NCBI RefSeq assembly: GCF_045446075.1
Contig: NZ_JBJJBQ010000002.1
Coordinates: forward strand, 558,001-622,000
Origin: Flavisericum labens
GTDB lineage: Bacteria; Bacteroidota; Bacteroidia; Flavobacteriales; Flavobacteriaceae
Length of the DNA stretch: 64,000 nucleotides
Reading direction: 5' to 3'
Positions within the stretch are counted from its first letter, which is position 1. Each line of letters begins with the position of its first letter. A program made the position numbers and the translations under genes. Of this stretch, positions 1 through 8,662 are shown piece after piece. Below the pieces are notes generated by a model. The model was not told the origin of the DNA and searched no databases. It worked only from the letters and a program-made list of their open reading frames with translations.

Positions 1-235
1 CGTAAAACTCAGGGAACGATTGAAGTCCGGTAGCGTCAACCGTAAATGAAAATTTACCGTTACCTACGTTTAAGGAGCCTAAGGTGTCTATTTCTGTGAT
101 GTTTACGTTATGCCTAGTAACCACGGCATGTCTATCAATTTTTTCTGCTTTTTCTGGTTTTTTTTCTTTTTCATTGCACGAAAAAATCGTAGAAAACGTA
201 AGGAGTAAAAGTAAATAAAGGTTAGTTTTTTTCAT
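1..235 (-). CDS. Exported lipoprotein, N-terminal fragment (putative glycosidase-like)
   Basis: The first 78 codons of a minus-strand gene are visible; the rest lies beyond the left edge. The start ATG is at 235-233. The product begins with a lipoprotein signal (hydrophobic stretch ending in FSCN, Cys20) and a short charged linker. It then reads VTRHNVNITEIDTLGSLNVG and, a few residues on, FTVDATGLQSFPEFY. From memory this start is typical of a large Bacteroidota exported family with an (alpha/alpha)6 glycosidase-like fold, but the catalytic region is not in view, so the class is tentative. It lies 15 bp downstream of the GH43-like gene and is the last visible gene of the GH28 operon. Confidence 0.6.
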   Translation of the reverse strand, partial: MKKTNLYLLLLLTFSTIFSCNEKEKKPEKAEKIDRHAVVTRHNVNITEIDTLGSLNVGNGKFSFTVDATGLQSFPEFY

Positions 236-250
236 TATTTAGAGTGTGTT

Positions 251-1327
251 TTAAGAATTGATTTTAAAAATAAAACTTGATGCTGTTTCGTATTTTCCGC
301 CCTGCGAGGCAGTAAAAAGATATGTAGGTTTTCCTTTTTGAAATAGAATCTGTGGTCTTTCGGCTCTGCCATAGCGATTTAAATGTTTGGGGGCTGGTGG
401 CTGATTAACGTATTCATGGAGTTGCTGATAGCCTATTTGAGGTTCTGACCAAAGTTTACCGTCATCGGATTCCATGTATAGACCCATATCAATACCATAA
501 ACGCCCAAATCTCTAGTGAGCATTTTAAATTTTCCGTCTTCACACCATACAAAGGCATCTTCGCATTGTTCGTTATTTCCCATGTGATGATAATCTATGA
601 CGGGATTGCCTTCATATTTTTTATATGGTCCAAAAAGTGATTTTGAAGTTGCTAATCCGTACTTACGGTTTCCCCTGATTTTAAATTTAGGATGAATATA
701 GCCTTCAGTATCAAATGATTTGTAATATAACCAATACTCACCATTTGGATGTTTAAAAAACGATGGATTTGTTGTACAATGGTCGTCCCATTCGCCAGCT
801 TTTCCAGGTAGTAATAACGGTTCATCGGGTCGTGTCCAGGGGCCATAAAGTGAATCGGCCGTAGCTAAGCCAATACGTTGTGTATTCAATTTTCCGTTGG
901 AATTCCCCATAAAAAACAACGCATATTTTCCATCTACAAAATGGATGCTGGGGTTGTGGCACGTGGTGGCATCCCAATAGCCTTCGCCACGAGGAGCTAA
1001 AACTGTGTCGACATACTCATAAGGACCTTCAGGTCTATCGGCCACGGCATGGGCAATTTCAGATGCGTGCGTCCAGCCACTCATGCTTTTTGCTTTTGGC
1101 CATCTCGAAAAAAACACATGTATTTTACCATTGGGACCTTCAATGGGGCTGTTGCACCAAACATAATAACCTTTAAACTCTAAAGCTCTTCCGACTGGTG
1201 ATAATTTTTTTTCAAAATCAGAAATTTTTGGCTGTTGATTTTGAATTAAAAAATTAAAAGCATTTAAAGGGAGTAATGTGCCTAATGAGGTCAATGCACT
1301 TGATGCTAAAAACTCTTTTCTGTTCAT
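251..1327 (-). CDS. GH43-like five-bladed propeller glycoside hydrolase, exported
   Basis: A 358-residue protein with an N-terminal export signal (MNRKEFL followed by a hydrophobic stretch to about residue 28, resembling the anchors that follow a short twin-arginine-like start). The body has the repeating pattern of GH43/GH32/GH117-like propellers: NGKIHVFFSRW, GEGYWDATTCHNPSIHF, EWDDHCTTNPSFF and NEQCEDAFVW, each with an acidic residue where this fold puts catalytic carboxylates. It probably removes a terminal sugar (arabinose, galactose or a modified sugar) from pectin side chains; the exact linkage cannot be read. It starts 2 bp after the stop of the large DUF4450-type gene, so the two are surely cotranscribed. 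Confidence 0.7.
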   Translation of the reverse strand: MNRKEFLASSALTSLGTLLPLNAFNFLIQNQQPKISDFEKKLSPVGRALEFKGYYVWCNSPIEGPNGKIHVFFSRWPKAKSMSGWTHASEIAHAVADRPEGPYEYVDTVLAPRGEGYWDATTCHNPSIHFVDGKYALFFMGNSNGKLNTQRIGLATADSLYGPWTRPDEPLLLPGKAGEWDDHCTTNPSFFKHPNGEYWLYYKSFDTEGYIHPKFKIRGNRKYGLATSKSLFGPYKKYEGNPVIDYHHMGNNEQCEDAFVWCEDGKFKMLTRDLGVYGIDMGLYMESDDGKLWSEPQIGYQQLHEYVNQPPAPKHLNRYGRAERPQILFQKGKPTYLFTASQGGKYETASSFIFKINS

Positions 1328-1329
1328 TT

Positions 1330-4300
1330 TTACCTTACTAAAGTTAAACTCATTAGGCCAATAACCACATCGTTTGCAACGGCTTTTAATTTGAGTGCTT
1401 TTAATGTTTTGTTGGGGTTTAAAGGTAAATCTAAAATAGTTCCGGCACCACCATCAACACCAAAATCACTGTAACCTTTTATTTTGGTAAAATCATTAAA
1501 ATTTCTAGTAATTTCACCAGTTTTAAAATATATCCGTGGTAGTTTTGGGGCATCGGTTGTAAATGCCAAACCGTCAACAAAATAATCTTGCTCTATAGGC
1601 CACCAATTCTCTGGGTTTTTTAACTGAAGAGTTTCCGAAGTATTATCAGTATAATGAATAATAATTTCACCATTTACAAACCTACTTTGCATGGGGTTGG
1701 TGGTTCCTGCCATAATAAAAAAGGCATGCGATGCCTTCCCCGAAAGTGGGATTTCAATATCCTTTGAGAAATTATCCCATTGGGAAACGAATGCAATATT
1801 GTTTTTATCTGCTTCTGATGGTGTTTTAAACGGAATGTTTTGTGCACTTAAAATAGTATTATTGTTTTGTCCAGATTTTTGGCGCAATCCCGTATCGTCG
1901 ATTGCGGGTTTTACATACGGATAGCACCAATTGCCAATCCCTTGGGTGGGAAGTTGAAGTGTTGGGGAAGTTGGTCGTGGACTCAAGTATTCTTCTTCAA
2001 AAATGTTGGTTACTTTGCTATTGAAGACTGTTTGTAAATCAATGGTTTCAAAGTTGGTGTTTTCTAGAAACTTTATATCCCAATTATGGAATTTTGCACT
2101 TTTTTCTTCTTCAAGGATATACAAATGAATAGGTTGCCACCAAAGCATATCGTTTTGTTTCAATTGAATAAAAAAAGTTTTGTTTCCTTTTTCAGAATCT
2201 ATCTGAAAATCCAACTGTTTTGAAGCTAAGTCAATTAGTGAAATAGCATCTTGTGGATTATAAACCTTTATGATTTCGGCTTTAGATGTTTTAAACTGAA
2301 ATCTATCACCTAATGCTCCTTCAAATTGGAATTGCGGCTTCTCTATGGCATAACCTTTCCATTTGATAACAATCTTGTAACGCTCTTTGGAAGAATTTTT
2401 AATAATGATTTTAGGATTTTCGATAGCACTATTATCGAGTTCCCATTTTGCGTCTTTCCCGTTAACAGTTATTTGCTCAATACCTTCAAGTCGGGCGTCA
2501 ACCGCTAGATGAAGTTTTAATTCTTGTTTAAATTTTGAATCAATAATATAGGTTGAAACTTTTTCATTTTGACTAAAATCTATTGAAATATCAGGGATTA
2601 CCAATGAAGCCATATTCCAATCCGCTGGAAAACCAGGTTTTATGGATAGTGTGTTTTCAATCGTATTTGGCTGAATACCAAATAATCCTTCAACCAAAGA
2701 CCGGGCAGCCATTCCAATAGGGTCTGCAAAATCACGGTACAGTTCACCACGAATGGCGTCGTAATAAGATAATTGCTGAAAACCCCCTGGTGAAGCACCT
2801 AAATACATACTTTCGACTAGTGCGCTTTGCCAAAGTTTATAGGCCTTTTCTTTTCGGTTGCCTTGCCAGTAGGCTAGGGCAGCATGCAAATTTTCGGCAA
2901 GAGCCACATTATTAACCGACCACGTATAAGGTTGCCAGTTACTGGTTGAAACTAATTCTAAATCATCAAAAGGTAGGCCTTCAGCTTTCACAGGGATATG
3001 TGGGATTTCGGTATCTACATAACGTAAGGCTTGGTACGATTGAAAGCTATCGGCGATGCCTTCATCCAAACTATGATAAATAGTCCAAAGTCCCGGGTTG
3101 TCATGCAACAACTGATTTCCCAATAAATCTTTGTATTCTGCAAAAACACCTTTTTTCTCAATCCACAAATTATTTTCAATAGCAGATTTTATGTGATTAG
3201 CTTCCTCAATATAAGGTTGTGGGTTTTCACCCAAAAGTTTGGCAATACTGGCAGCCAAAAGATTTGCAGAGTAATTATAAGCCGACGAATAAGTAACGCC
3301 CCCACCCGAATATTGCAAGGCATCACTGGCCCAAATGGTAGCGTAGGCATCGTAGAGTCCGTCGCCATCAGCATCAAAATTTCGTTTTTCCCAAGTAATA
3401 TGACGTTTTACAACTGGCCACATTTTTTTCATGAATTCTAAATCGCCTGTCCATTGAAACCCACGAAGTAATTGGTTTATAAACACCGAATTCATATCAT
3501 AATGATGGGCTTTTGTGTTGTTGTTTGGATTGCGACTGATATAACCGCGACTGAACATGGCTGTACCCAGAACTTCCTTTTGTCTTGCAAAATTTCTGGA
3601 GCTATCTAAAACCACAGGCCCAGTTTCTGGTTCTAAAACCTGAGAATTACCGTAGCTTTCAAAGTGGGTGTGCGCCCTGTCATGCCACCCCAGCGGATTT
3701 GCTACATATGCACCACGCCAAGCGTTTAGGTGCATGCGCCAAGCCACGGCACCATGGAGATAAGCAGGGCTTTCCCAAATGGCATCACCTGCAATAGCTA
3801 GCGCACCTCCTAATGTGTTTAGATATTCATCGGGAGTTTTTAGTTTCACTCTGTTTTTTAAGCGCTCGGTTTTTTCCAAGGCTTGATTAAATTCGGTTTT
3901 AATCTCCCTTTGCGATGTTTTTAAAAGTTGTCCTTCATTTTCAATTTTCCAGAAAAATTCATTTTCTTTCTTTAGTTTAATTTTACCTATTATAGCTGGA
4001 AATTTGTCAGCATTCCTATTATAAATGGATATTGGTGCTCCTTCAACCATTGCTTCAACAAGTTGTGTCTCAGATTTTGGAAAATACCCAACAATCTGTC
4101 TATTGTTGCCCGTTTTTTGCTTGTTGGTTTCTGAACCGAATTTTAAGAGAAAATTAGTATGATTGATTTTATATTGATTGTTAATGCAATATTCGGGTTG
4201 TAGATAAAATACTGATTCGGGGTCGGCACCAATATCGCCTTCACGATGGAATTTTTTGGCATTAGCACCTCCGTAGAGCCAAACTAGGTCGATGTTTTTA

Positions 4301-4770
4301 GGAATGCTTTTAGTTTCAACTTTTAAAATCATGGCTTCCTTTTCAGCATGAGCCACCACTTGAATATTTATAATCCCGTTTTTAAGTATGGCATCCCTGA
4401 TTTTGTAAATCATGGTGCCAGGGTCATATCTCGTGGATACAGAATCGCAAACAGACAACCATTTACTTTCTACACCATTTGAAATACCGAGTTTTAAATT
4501 ACCGCCCATGCCTTTTAAATACAATGCAAATTCTGGTAAATCGCCCGTTTCTACCCGAAATCCTGTATTGGTTCCATAAAGGGCTCGGTTAAATTTTCGT
4601 GTACCATTTTTAAGTGCAAAACTTTGTCCTTTTGGTATGTAATGAATTTTTCTAGAGGAATCTAATGAAGCTTTTTCTTGAGCAAAACCATGTTGAGTAA
4701 AGCTAAAAGTCAATAGAAATACACTGAAAACTAAACCTATATTTGTAAAAACAGACATTTTGGATGTCAT
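1330..4770 (-). CDS. Large exported glycosidase-like protein, DUF4450-type N-terminus
   Basis: A 1146-residue exported protein with a signal peptide ending near residue 30 (HGFAQ). Residues about 40-300 form a beta-rich domain whose motifs NRALYGTNTGFRVETGDLPE and FALYLKGMGGNLKLGIS match what I recall of DUF4450. Residues about 310-740 look like an (alpha/alpha)6 barrel: GAVAWRMHLNAWRGAY, GWHDRAHTHFESYG, DADGDGLYDAYATIWASDAL and YNYSANLLA. The C-terminal 400 residues are beta-sandwich material with a possible second sugar-binding module. The family is uncharacterised to my knowledge; a role on a pectin or rhamnogalacturonan side chain follows from the operon. No sorting domain or lipobox is seen, so it is probably periplasmic. 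Confidence 0.7.
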   Translation of the reverse strand: MTSKMSVFTNIGLVFSVFLLTFSFTQHGFAQEKASLDSSRKIHYIPKGQSFALKNGTRKFNRALYGTNTGFRVETGDLPEFALYLKGMGGNLKLGISNGVESKWLSVCDSVSTRYDPGTMIYKIRDAILKNGIINIQVVAHAEKEAMILKVETKSIPKNIDLVWLYGGANAKKFHREGDIGADPESVFYLQPEYCINNQYKINHTNFLLKFGSETNKQKTGNNRQIVGYFPKSETQLVEAMVEGAPISIYNRNADKFPAIIGKIKLKKENEFFWKIENEGQLLKTSQREIKTEFNQALEKTERLKNRVKLKTPDEYLNTLGGALAIAGDAIWESPAYLHGAVAWRMHLNAWRGAYVANPLGWHDRAHTHFESYGNSQVLEPETGPVVLDSSRNFARQKEVLGTAMFSRGYISRNPNNNTKAHHYDMNSVFINQLLRGFQWTGDLEFMKKMWPVVKRHITWEKRNFDADGDGLYDAYATIWASDALQYSGGGVTYSSAYNYSANLLAASIAKLLGENPQPYIEEANHIKSAIENNLWIEKKGVFAEYKDLLGNQLLHDNPGLWTIYHSLDEGIADSFQSYQALRYVDTEIPHIPVKAEGLPFDDLELVSTSNWQPYTWSVNNVALAENLHAALAYWQGNRKEKAYKLWQSALVESMYLGASPGGFQQLSYYDAIRGELYRDFADPIGMAARSLVEGLFGIQPNTIENTLSIKPGFPADWNMASLVIPDISIDFSQNEKVSTYIIDSKFKQELKLHLAVDARLEGIEQITVNGKDAKWELDNSAIENPKIIIKNSSKERYKIVIKWKGYAIEKPQFQFEGALGDRFQFKTSKAEIIKVYNPQDAISLIDLASKQLDFQIDSEKGNKTFFIQLKQNDMLWWQPIHLYILEEEKSAKFHNWDIKFLENTNFETIDLQTVFNSKVTNIFEEEYLSPRPTSPTLQLPTQGIGNWCYPYVKPAIDDTGLRQKSGQNNNTILSAQNIPFKTPSEADKNNIAFVSQWDNFSKDIEIPLSGKASHAFFIMAGTTNPMQSRFVNGEIIIHYTDNTSETLQLKNPENWWPIEQDYFVDGLAFTTDAPKLPRIYFKTGEITRNFNDFTKIKGYSDFGVDGGAGTILDLPLNPNKTLKALKLKAVANDVVIGLMSLTLVR

Positions 4771-4791
4771 TGAAACGATTTTTTTTGATTT

Positions 4792-5871
4792 CTATTTTAG
4801 GGCCACATCCCAAACTTTAGACAGTTTTGAAGTGCCCTTTAGCCCTTTAAGCTCTAAACTTACAACATATTTTCCTGCTTCTTTGTAATGGTGAACCGGA
4901 TGTTGTTCGGTTGAAGTGTTACCATCACCAAAATCCCAATGCCATGAATTAATCTCACCTATGGATTCGTCATTAAAGGCGACTGTTCTTTTATCCATAT
5001 TAATAATTTTAAAAGACCATTTGGCATCAATAGCTTTGGTAAATTCCTTTTCCAAGGGCATTAGTTTAAAAGGTAATAAATATGACGCATTGCCGTACAT
5101 GGTGTGTTCTTTTGAAAGGTTCCAAAACCCATTGTTTTCTTCTTTGTTTACATCATCGTAATCGATAATAGCCCAGCAAAGACTAATGTTTTTATTTTCT
5201 TCTAAAACCGATTTTACAGCTCGTTCTGGATTATTTCCTGCATAATCAAAAGGTGTTATCCAAAACTCTAAAATAAGCTTTCCACTTTCGCCGTGTTTAA
5301 AATTGTAGTTATAAGCGGCGTTGGCGTAAGGCAAATCTTTAATCCATGGTTGGCTGCCCCAAACCATGGTCCAATCTTTATTTTTTGCAGGTGTGAAAAT
5401 ATGATAGTTTTGCGCATGAACGCCATGATAAGAATAATAGGCATCCATAATATCCAAAGTTTTATTGGGGTGAAAACGGTCTATAAACGGTCCTCCGGAT
5501 TGGTCGGCATCAACAACAACTTCAAAGGTGTCGTTGTGTAATCCTGAATCCGAAAAATCCCAGTAATCATCGTAAGCTTCATATAAAAAATAGAGTCGGT
5601 TAAGGCCCTTTACCCAGCCTACTTTCACTTTAACATCCAAATTGTTTGGGTTGGCTTTAGGTTGTTTTTTACTGTCGTCCCACAGTTCGTCCATACCAAC
5701 CACATAGCTTTCAGGAACCATATCCCAATCATCGGTATTTCCATTAACAGTTGGAATTTGATTAGCGGGAAATTGAAATACTTTAAAACTGCGGTTTTCT
5801 TGTGCTTCAATGTTAAGTATGACCATTAAAAACAAAAATGGAAGTTGTTTCAAATATTTTGAATTCAGCAT
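4792..5871 (-). CDS. CBM9-like plus PKD domain exported protein
   Basis: A 359-residue protein when started at the ATG at 5871-5869. An in-frame start further upstream would overlap the GH28 gene and hide the signal peptide (KYLKQLPFLFLMVILNIEAQ). Residues about 25-260 resemble the family 9 carbohydrate-binding fold often found in Bacteroidota: TVNGNTDDWDMVPESYVVG near the start, then DTFEVVVDADQSGGPF and a Trp-rich core. Residues about 280-359 are a PKD domain, with SWHWDFGDGNTS and HHYKEAGKYVVSLEL. No catalytic signature is evident, so it is probably a glycan-binding accessory protein. It lies 10 bp after the GH28 stop. Confidence 0.7.
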   Translation of the reverse strand: MLNSKYLKQLPFLFLMVILNIEAQENRSFKVFQFPANQIPTVNGNTDDWDMVPESYVVGMDELWDDSKKQPKANPNNLDVKVKVGWVKGLNRLYFLYEAYDDYWDFSDSGLHNDTFEVVVDADQSGGPFIDRFHPNKTLDIMDAYYSYHGVHAQNYHIFTPAKNKDWTMVWGSQPWIKDLPYANAAYNYNFKHGESGKLILEFWITPFDYAGNNPERAVKSVLEENKNISLCWAIIDYDDVNKEENNGFWNLSKEHTMYGNASYLLPFKLMPLEKEFTKAIDAKWSFKIINMDKRTVAFNDESIGEINSWHWDFGDGNTSTEQHPVHHYKEAGKYVVSLELKGLKGTSKLSKVWDVALK

Positions 5872-5881
5872 TAAATCTCTA

Positions 5882-7354
5882 TTAGTTGTTATTTTTAGAA
5901 TAAACCGATTCTGGAAATTCAATTTCATAAGTGTTTTCCAAAGTGACTTTAGAACCGTCTTCGGCAATTATCTTTACATTATTAAGTTTCCAGTTGGCAC
6001 TGTATTTTACTTGTCCAGCTTTTTTGGCTTTAATATTTACATTGTTCAACGTTATATTCTCAACAATAGATTGTTCAATACCACTAACATTAATGGCTGT
6101 GGTAGCGCCTTTCACATCGATATTGTTGATGGTAATGTTTTTAAATGTTGGAATGCCTTTTTCGGGTTCTACCTTCATCAACATTTTTTTCCAATGTTCA
6201 GGAATGTCATTTTCATTAAATTCCTCTGGTAATTTGGAATAACTATACGCCGGATTCCAGTTCATTCCTACTTGCATAAAGGTACGCACGCTATCCATTT
6301 TTATATTTTCCATGTAAATGTCTTCAACCGTTCCGCCTCGGTTGGTAGCCGATTTTATGTTCAATCCATTTTTGGTACCCAATCCTTTAATGTTTGACAC
6401 ATAAACATGACGAATACTACCTGCGGTTTCGCTGCCTATGGTAAATAAACCGGCACCTTGGCGAGCCATACAATCTTTAATCACCACATATTCGGTTGAT
6501 CTGTTAACGCGCTGTCCGTCCCAATCTCGACCAGCTTTTAAACAGAAATTATCGTCGTTGCAGTCTATATCGCAATTTTGAACTAAAATCCATTTGGAAG
6601 AATCAATATCGATACCATCAGTACTCGGGCCATGTCCTCCAATGTTATTTTTAATTGTTAAGCCATCAATGGTGATGTATTCAGAATAAAGCACCTGAAC
6701 GGTCCAAAAACCCGCACGCTGAATATTCAAATTTTTAAAAACCACATCTTTCGAATTTGAAATCAAAAAGGTTCTTGGCCGTTTCGCGTCATAATCAACA
6801 ATCCAGCGTAATCCTCGTGGTTCATAATCGTTTTTTCGTAAATCCCAATAATAGTCCCAAAAAACTTTACCTTGCCCGTCAACAATACCTTCACCATCAA
6901 GTATTACATTTTTTTCATTTCTAACATTAATTAATGCGGCCGGCCATTTTAATTCAATACCTGCAATCCGGGTATTTATTTCTTTATAGTCTTTAATATT
7001 TTCACTACCTAAAATTTTTACGCCCTTGGGAACTTCAAATTTTATGCTACTTTTTATGAAAATAGAACCCATTAAATATTCACCTGGTTTGAATGTTACC
7101 GTTCCACCGCCATTTTCAGCGCAAGCATCAATAGTTTTCTGGATGGCGGTAGTGTTTAAGGTGGTTCCGTCATTAATGGCTCCATAATCGTTTACGTAAT
7201 AAGTTTTATCTGAAATTTCAAAGTTTTTGGAGCCCACTTTTTCTACCCAATCGGGTTTAAGTTGGTTGATATTTTTATTTGGATCTGGTTTTTGTTTGCA
7301 TGCTATAAGGTTAAGGCAAACGAAGCAGAACAAAAGAGGTTTTAATTTTTTCAT
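5882..7354 (-). CDS. GH28 polygalacturonase-like lipoprotein
   Basis: A 490-residue lipoprotein (lipobox NLIAC, Cys19) with the right-handed beta-helix pattern of GH28. It starts with VNDYGAINDGTTLNTTAIQK and GGGTVTFKPGEY. The active-site region is recognisable but variant: STDGIDIDSS in place of the usual NTDG, then CNDDNFCLKAG with the Asp pair, then GLFTIGSETAG where classical endo-polygalacturonases have GHG, then LNIKSA with the conserved Lys. The GSE form is what I recall from exo-acting bacterial enzymes and rhamnogalacturonan or unsaturated-oligomer hydrolases. It is the promoter-proximal gene of the five-gene minus-strand operon. Confidence 0.88.
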   Translation of the reverse strand: MKKLKPLLFCFVCLNLIACKQKPDPNKNINQLKPDWVEKVGSKNFEISDKTYYVNDYGAINDGTTLNTTAIQKTIDACAENGGGTVTFKPGEYLMGSIFIKSSIKFEVPKGVKILGSENIKDYKEINTRIAGIELKWPAALINVRNEKNVILDGEGIVDGQGKVFWDYYWDLRKNDYEPRGLRWIVDYDAKRPRTFLISNSKDVVFKNLNIQRAGFWTVQVLYSEYITIDGLTIKNNIGGHGPSTDGIDIDSSKWILVQNCDIDCNDDNFCLKAGRDWDGQRVNRSTEYVVIKDCMARQGAGLFTIGSETAGSIRHVYVSNIKGLGTKNGLNIKSATNRGGTVEDIYMENIKMDSVRTFMQVGMNWNPAYSYSKLPEEFNENDIPEHWKKMLMKVEPEKGIPTFKNITINNIDVKGATTAINVSGIEQSIVENITLNNVNIKAKKAGQVKYSANWKLNNVKIIAEDGSKVTLENTYEIEFPESVYSKNNN

Positions 7355-7374
7355 AATTGATTTTTGATAAGAAG

Positions 7375-7419
7375 TAAAAATATTATTTTAATAAACTATT
7401 AGTGTCCTGTACAATCATG
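7375..7419 (-). promoter_or_regulatory. Promoter with CAGGAT direct repeat (site 1), GH28 operon
   Basis: On the minus strand, CATGAT (7419-7414), four bases and CAGGAC (7409-7404) form a direct repeat with 10-bp period. Exactly 21 nt downstream is TATTTTTA (7382-7375), close to the Bacteroidota -7 consensus TAnnTTTG. The GH28 start codon follows about 20 nt later. There is no TTG at the -33 position, so the repeat sits where an activator would replace it. Confidence 0.65.
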
Positions 7420-7524
7420 TCGACAAAAAAATAAAAAACCTTAGTTTCATGCTTGTTGTCTCGTGTTATTGTTGTTTTTTTGCTATATTCACTTAACTAA
7501 AACTAATTTATTTTATTCAATTAT

Positions 7525-8571
7525 ATGTCTCAATCAATTGAAATAAAAATCAATGAGTCATCACGTGTCCCAAAATATAAGCAAATTGTAGATTCTATAA
7601 TACATGATATATCAAAAGGAAAATTAAAAGTTGGCGAAAAAATACCTTCCATAAACGAGTTAAGCGAATCTTGTTACTTGTCTAGAGATACGGTTGAGAA
7701 AGCTTATAAATTACTTAAAGAACAAAAAGCCATCGTCTCGGTTAAGGGAAAAGGTTATTACATAACAAAGACGGATCTTATATCGAGAATTAATGTCTTT
7801 TTTATGGTAAATAAACTTAGTTCATATAAAATGATGATTTTTAATTCTTTTGTAAAAGAACTTGGTATTAATGCTCATGTAACATTGTCGGTTTATCACT
7901 GTGAAGAATCTATTTTTGTTAAAACTTTAGAACGGAATCTTGGAGCCTTTGATTATTATGTAATTATGCCACATTTTAAGAGTGAAGATTCCAATCATGT
8001 CAGTACAACTAAGAAGGTAATAGAAATAATTGAAAAGATACCTAAAGACAAACTAATAATTTTAGATAATAGAAAGACTGAAATTGAAGGAGATTATGGT
8101 GCCGTGTATCAGGATTTTAAAGAGGATATTTATGAGGCTTTGGAGGAAGGCCTTAATAATCTTAAAAATTATGATAAGTTGGTTTTGGTTTACCCATCAA
8201 AAACTGTTTATCCTTACCCAAAAAGAATTGTAAACGGATTTATGAAATTTTGCTCAAAAAATAATTTTGATTTTGAAATATTGGATGAAATTTATGATGA
8301 CATGGAATTGGACAGTAAGGATGCTTATGTTGTGATTGAAGAAAATGACTTGGTTAATCTGGTAAGGCAAGTCCGCAAAAAGAACTTAATTATGGGCAAG
8401 GATATAGGCATTATTTCATATAATGATACGCCGTTGAAGGATTTATTAGGTATTAACGTAGTAAGCACTCATTTCAGAGCCATGGGTGAAACTGCAGCTT
8501 ATTTAGTGTTGAACAACAAGAGAGAAAGGGTTAAAAATGTTTTCGAGTATATTGAACGAAATTCAGTTTAA
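7525..8571 (+). CDS. GntR-family regulator with LacI-type sensor domain
   Basis: A 348-residue soluble protein. Residues about 10-80 form the GntR winged helix-turn-helix: VPKYKQIVDSIIHDI, GEKIPSINELSESCYLSRDT, VEKAYKLLKEQKAI and VKGKGYYI. Residues about 85-345 resemble a periplasmic-binding-protein or LacI-type sugar sensor: FDYYVIMPHF, the KLIILDN strand, MGKDIGIISYNDTPLKDLL and VSTHFRAMGETAAYLVLN. It stands alone between two divergent catabolic operons and is the only full-size regulator in the window, so it is the obvious local sensor for a pectin-derived sugar (rhamnose, galactose or a uronate). No copy of the CAGGAT repeat was seen for its own promoter. Confidence 0.88.
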   Translation: MSQSIEIKINESSRVPKYKQIVDSIIHDISKGKLKVGEKIPSINELSESCYLSRDTVEKAYKLLKEQKAIVSVKGKGYYITKTDLISRINVFFMVNKLSSYKMMIFNSFVKELGINAHVTLSVYHCEESIFVKTLERNLGAFDYYVIMPHFKSEDSNHVSTTKKVIEIIEKIPKDKLIILDNRKTEIEGDYGAVYQDFKEDIYEALEEGLNNLKNYDKLVLVYPSKTVYPYPKRIVNGFMKFCSKNNFDFEILDEIYDDMELDSKDAYVVIEENDLVNLVRQVRKKNLIMGKDIGIISYNDTPLKDLLGINVVSTHFRAMGETAAYLVLNNKRERVKNVFEYIERNSV

Positions 8572-8603
8572 TAGCCTTTTTTTAACAAACAAAAAGCAAG
8601 GTT

Positions 8604-8648
8604 CATCATAGTACAGGATGGATCTTTTTCATTTTGGAAATATTTTGG
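8604..8648 (+). promoter_or_regulatory. Promoter with CAGGAT direct repeat (site 2), CE12/GH2 operon
   Basis: CATCAT (8604-8609), four bases and CAGGAT (8614-8619) form the direct repeat. After exactly 21 nt comes TATTTTGG (8641-8648), an imperfect -7 box. The start codon of the CE12 gene is 15 nt further on, so the 5' leader would be very short. Confidence 0.6.
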
Positions 8649-8662
8649 TCAAAAATTAATCC

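Noticed and set aside
3189..3441. Overlapping reading frames on both strands inside the large glycosidase gene
   Set aside because: They are antisense or out-of-frame shadows without recognisable domains. The same holds for similar short frames in other long genes of the window.
7404..7425. TGTC...GACA inverted repeat near site 1 as the GntR operator
   Set aside because: Only four-base arms, and no equivalent at the other five promoters.
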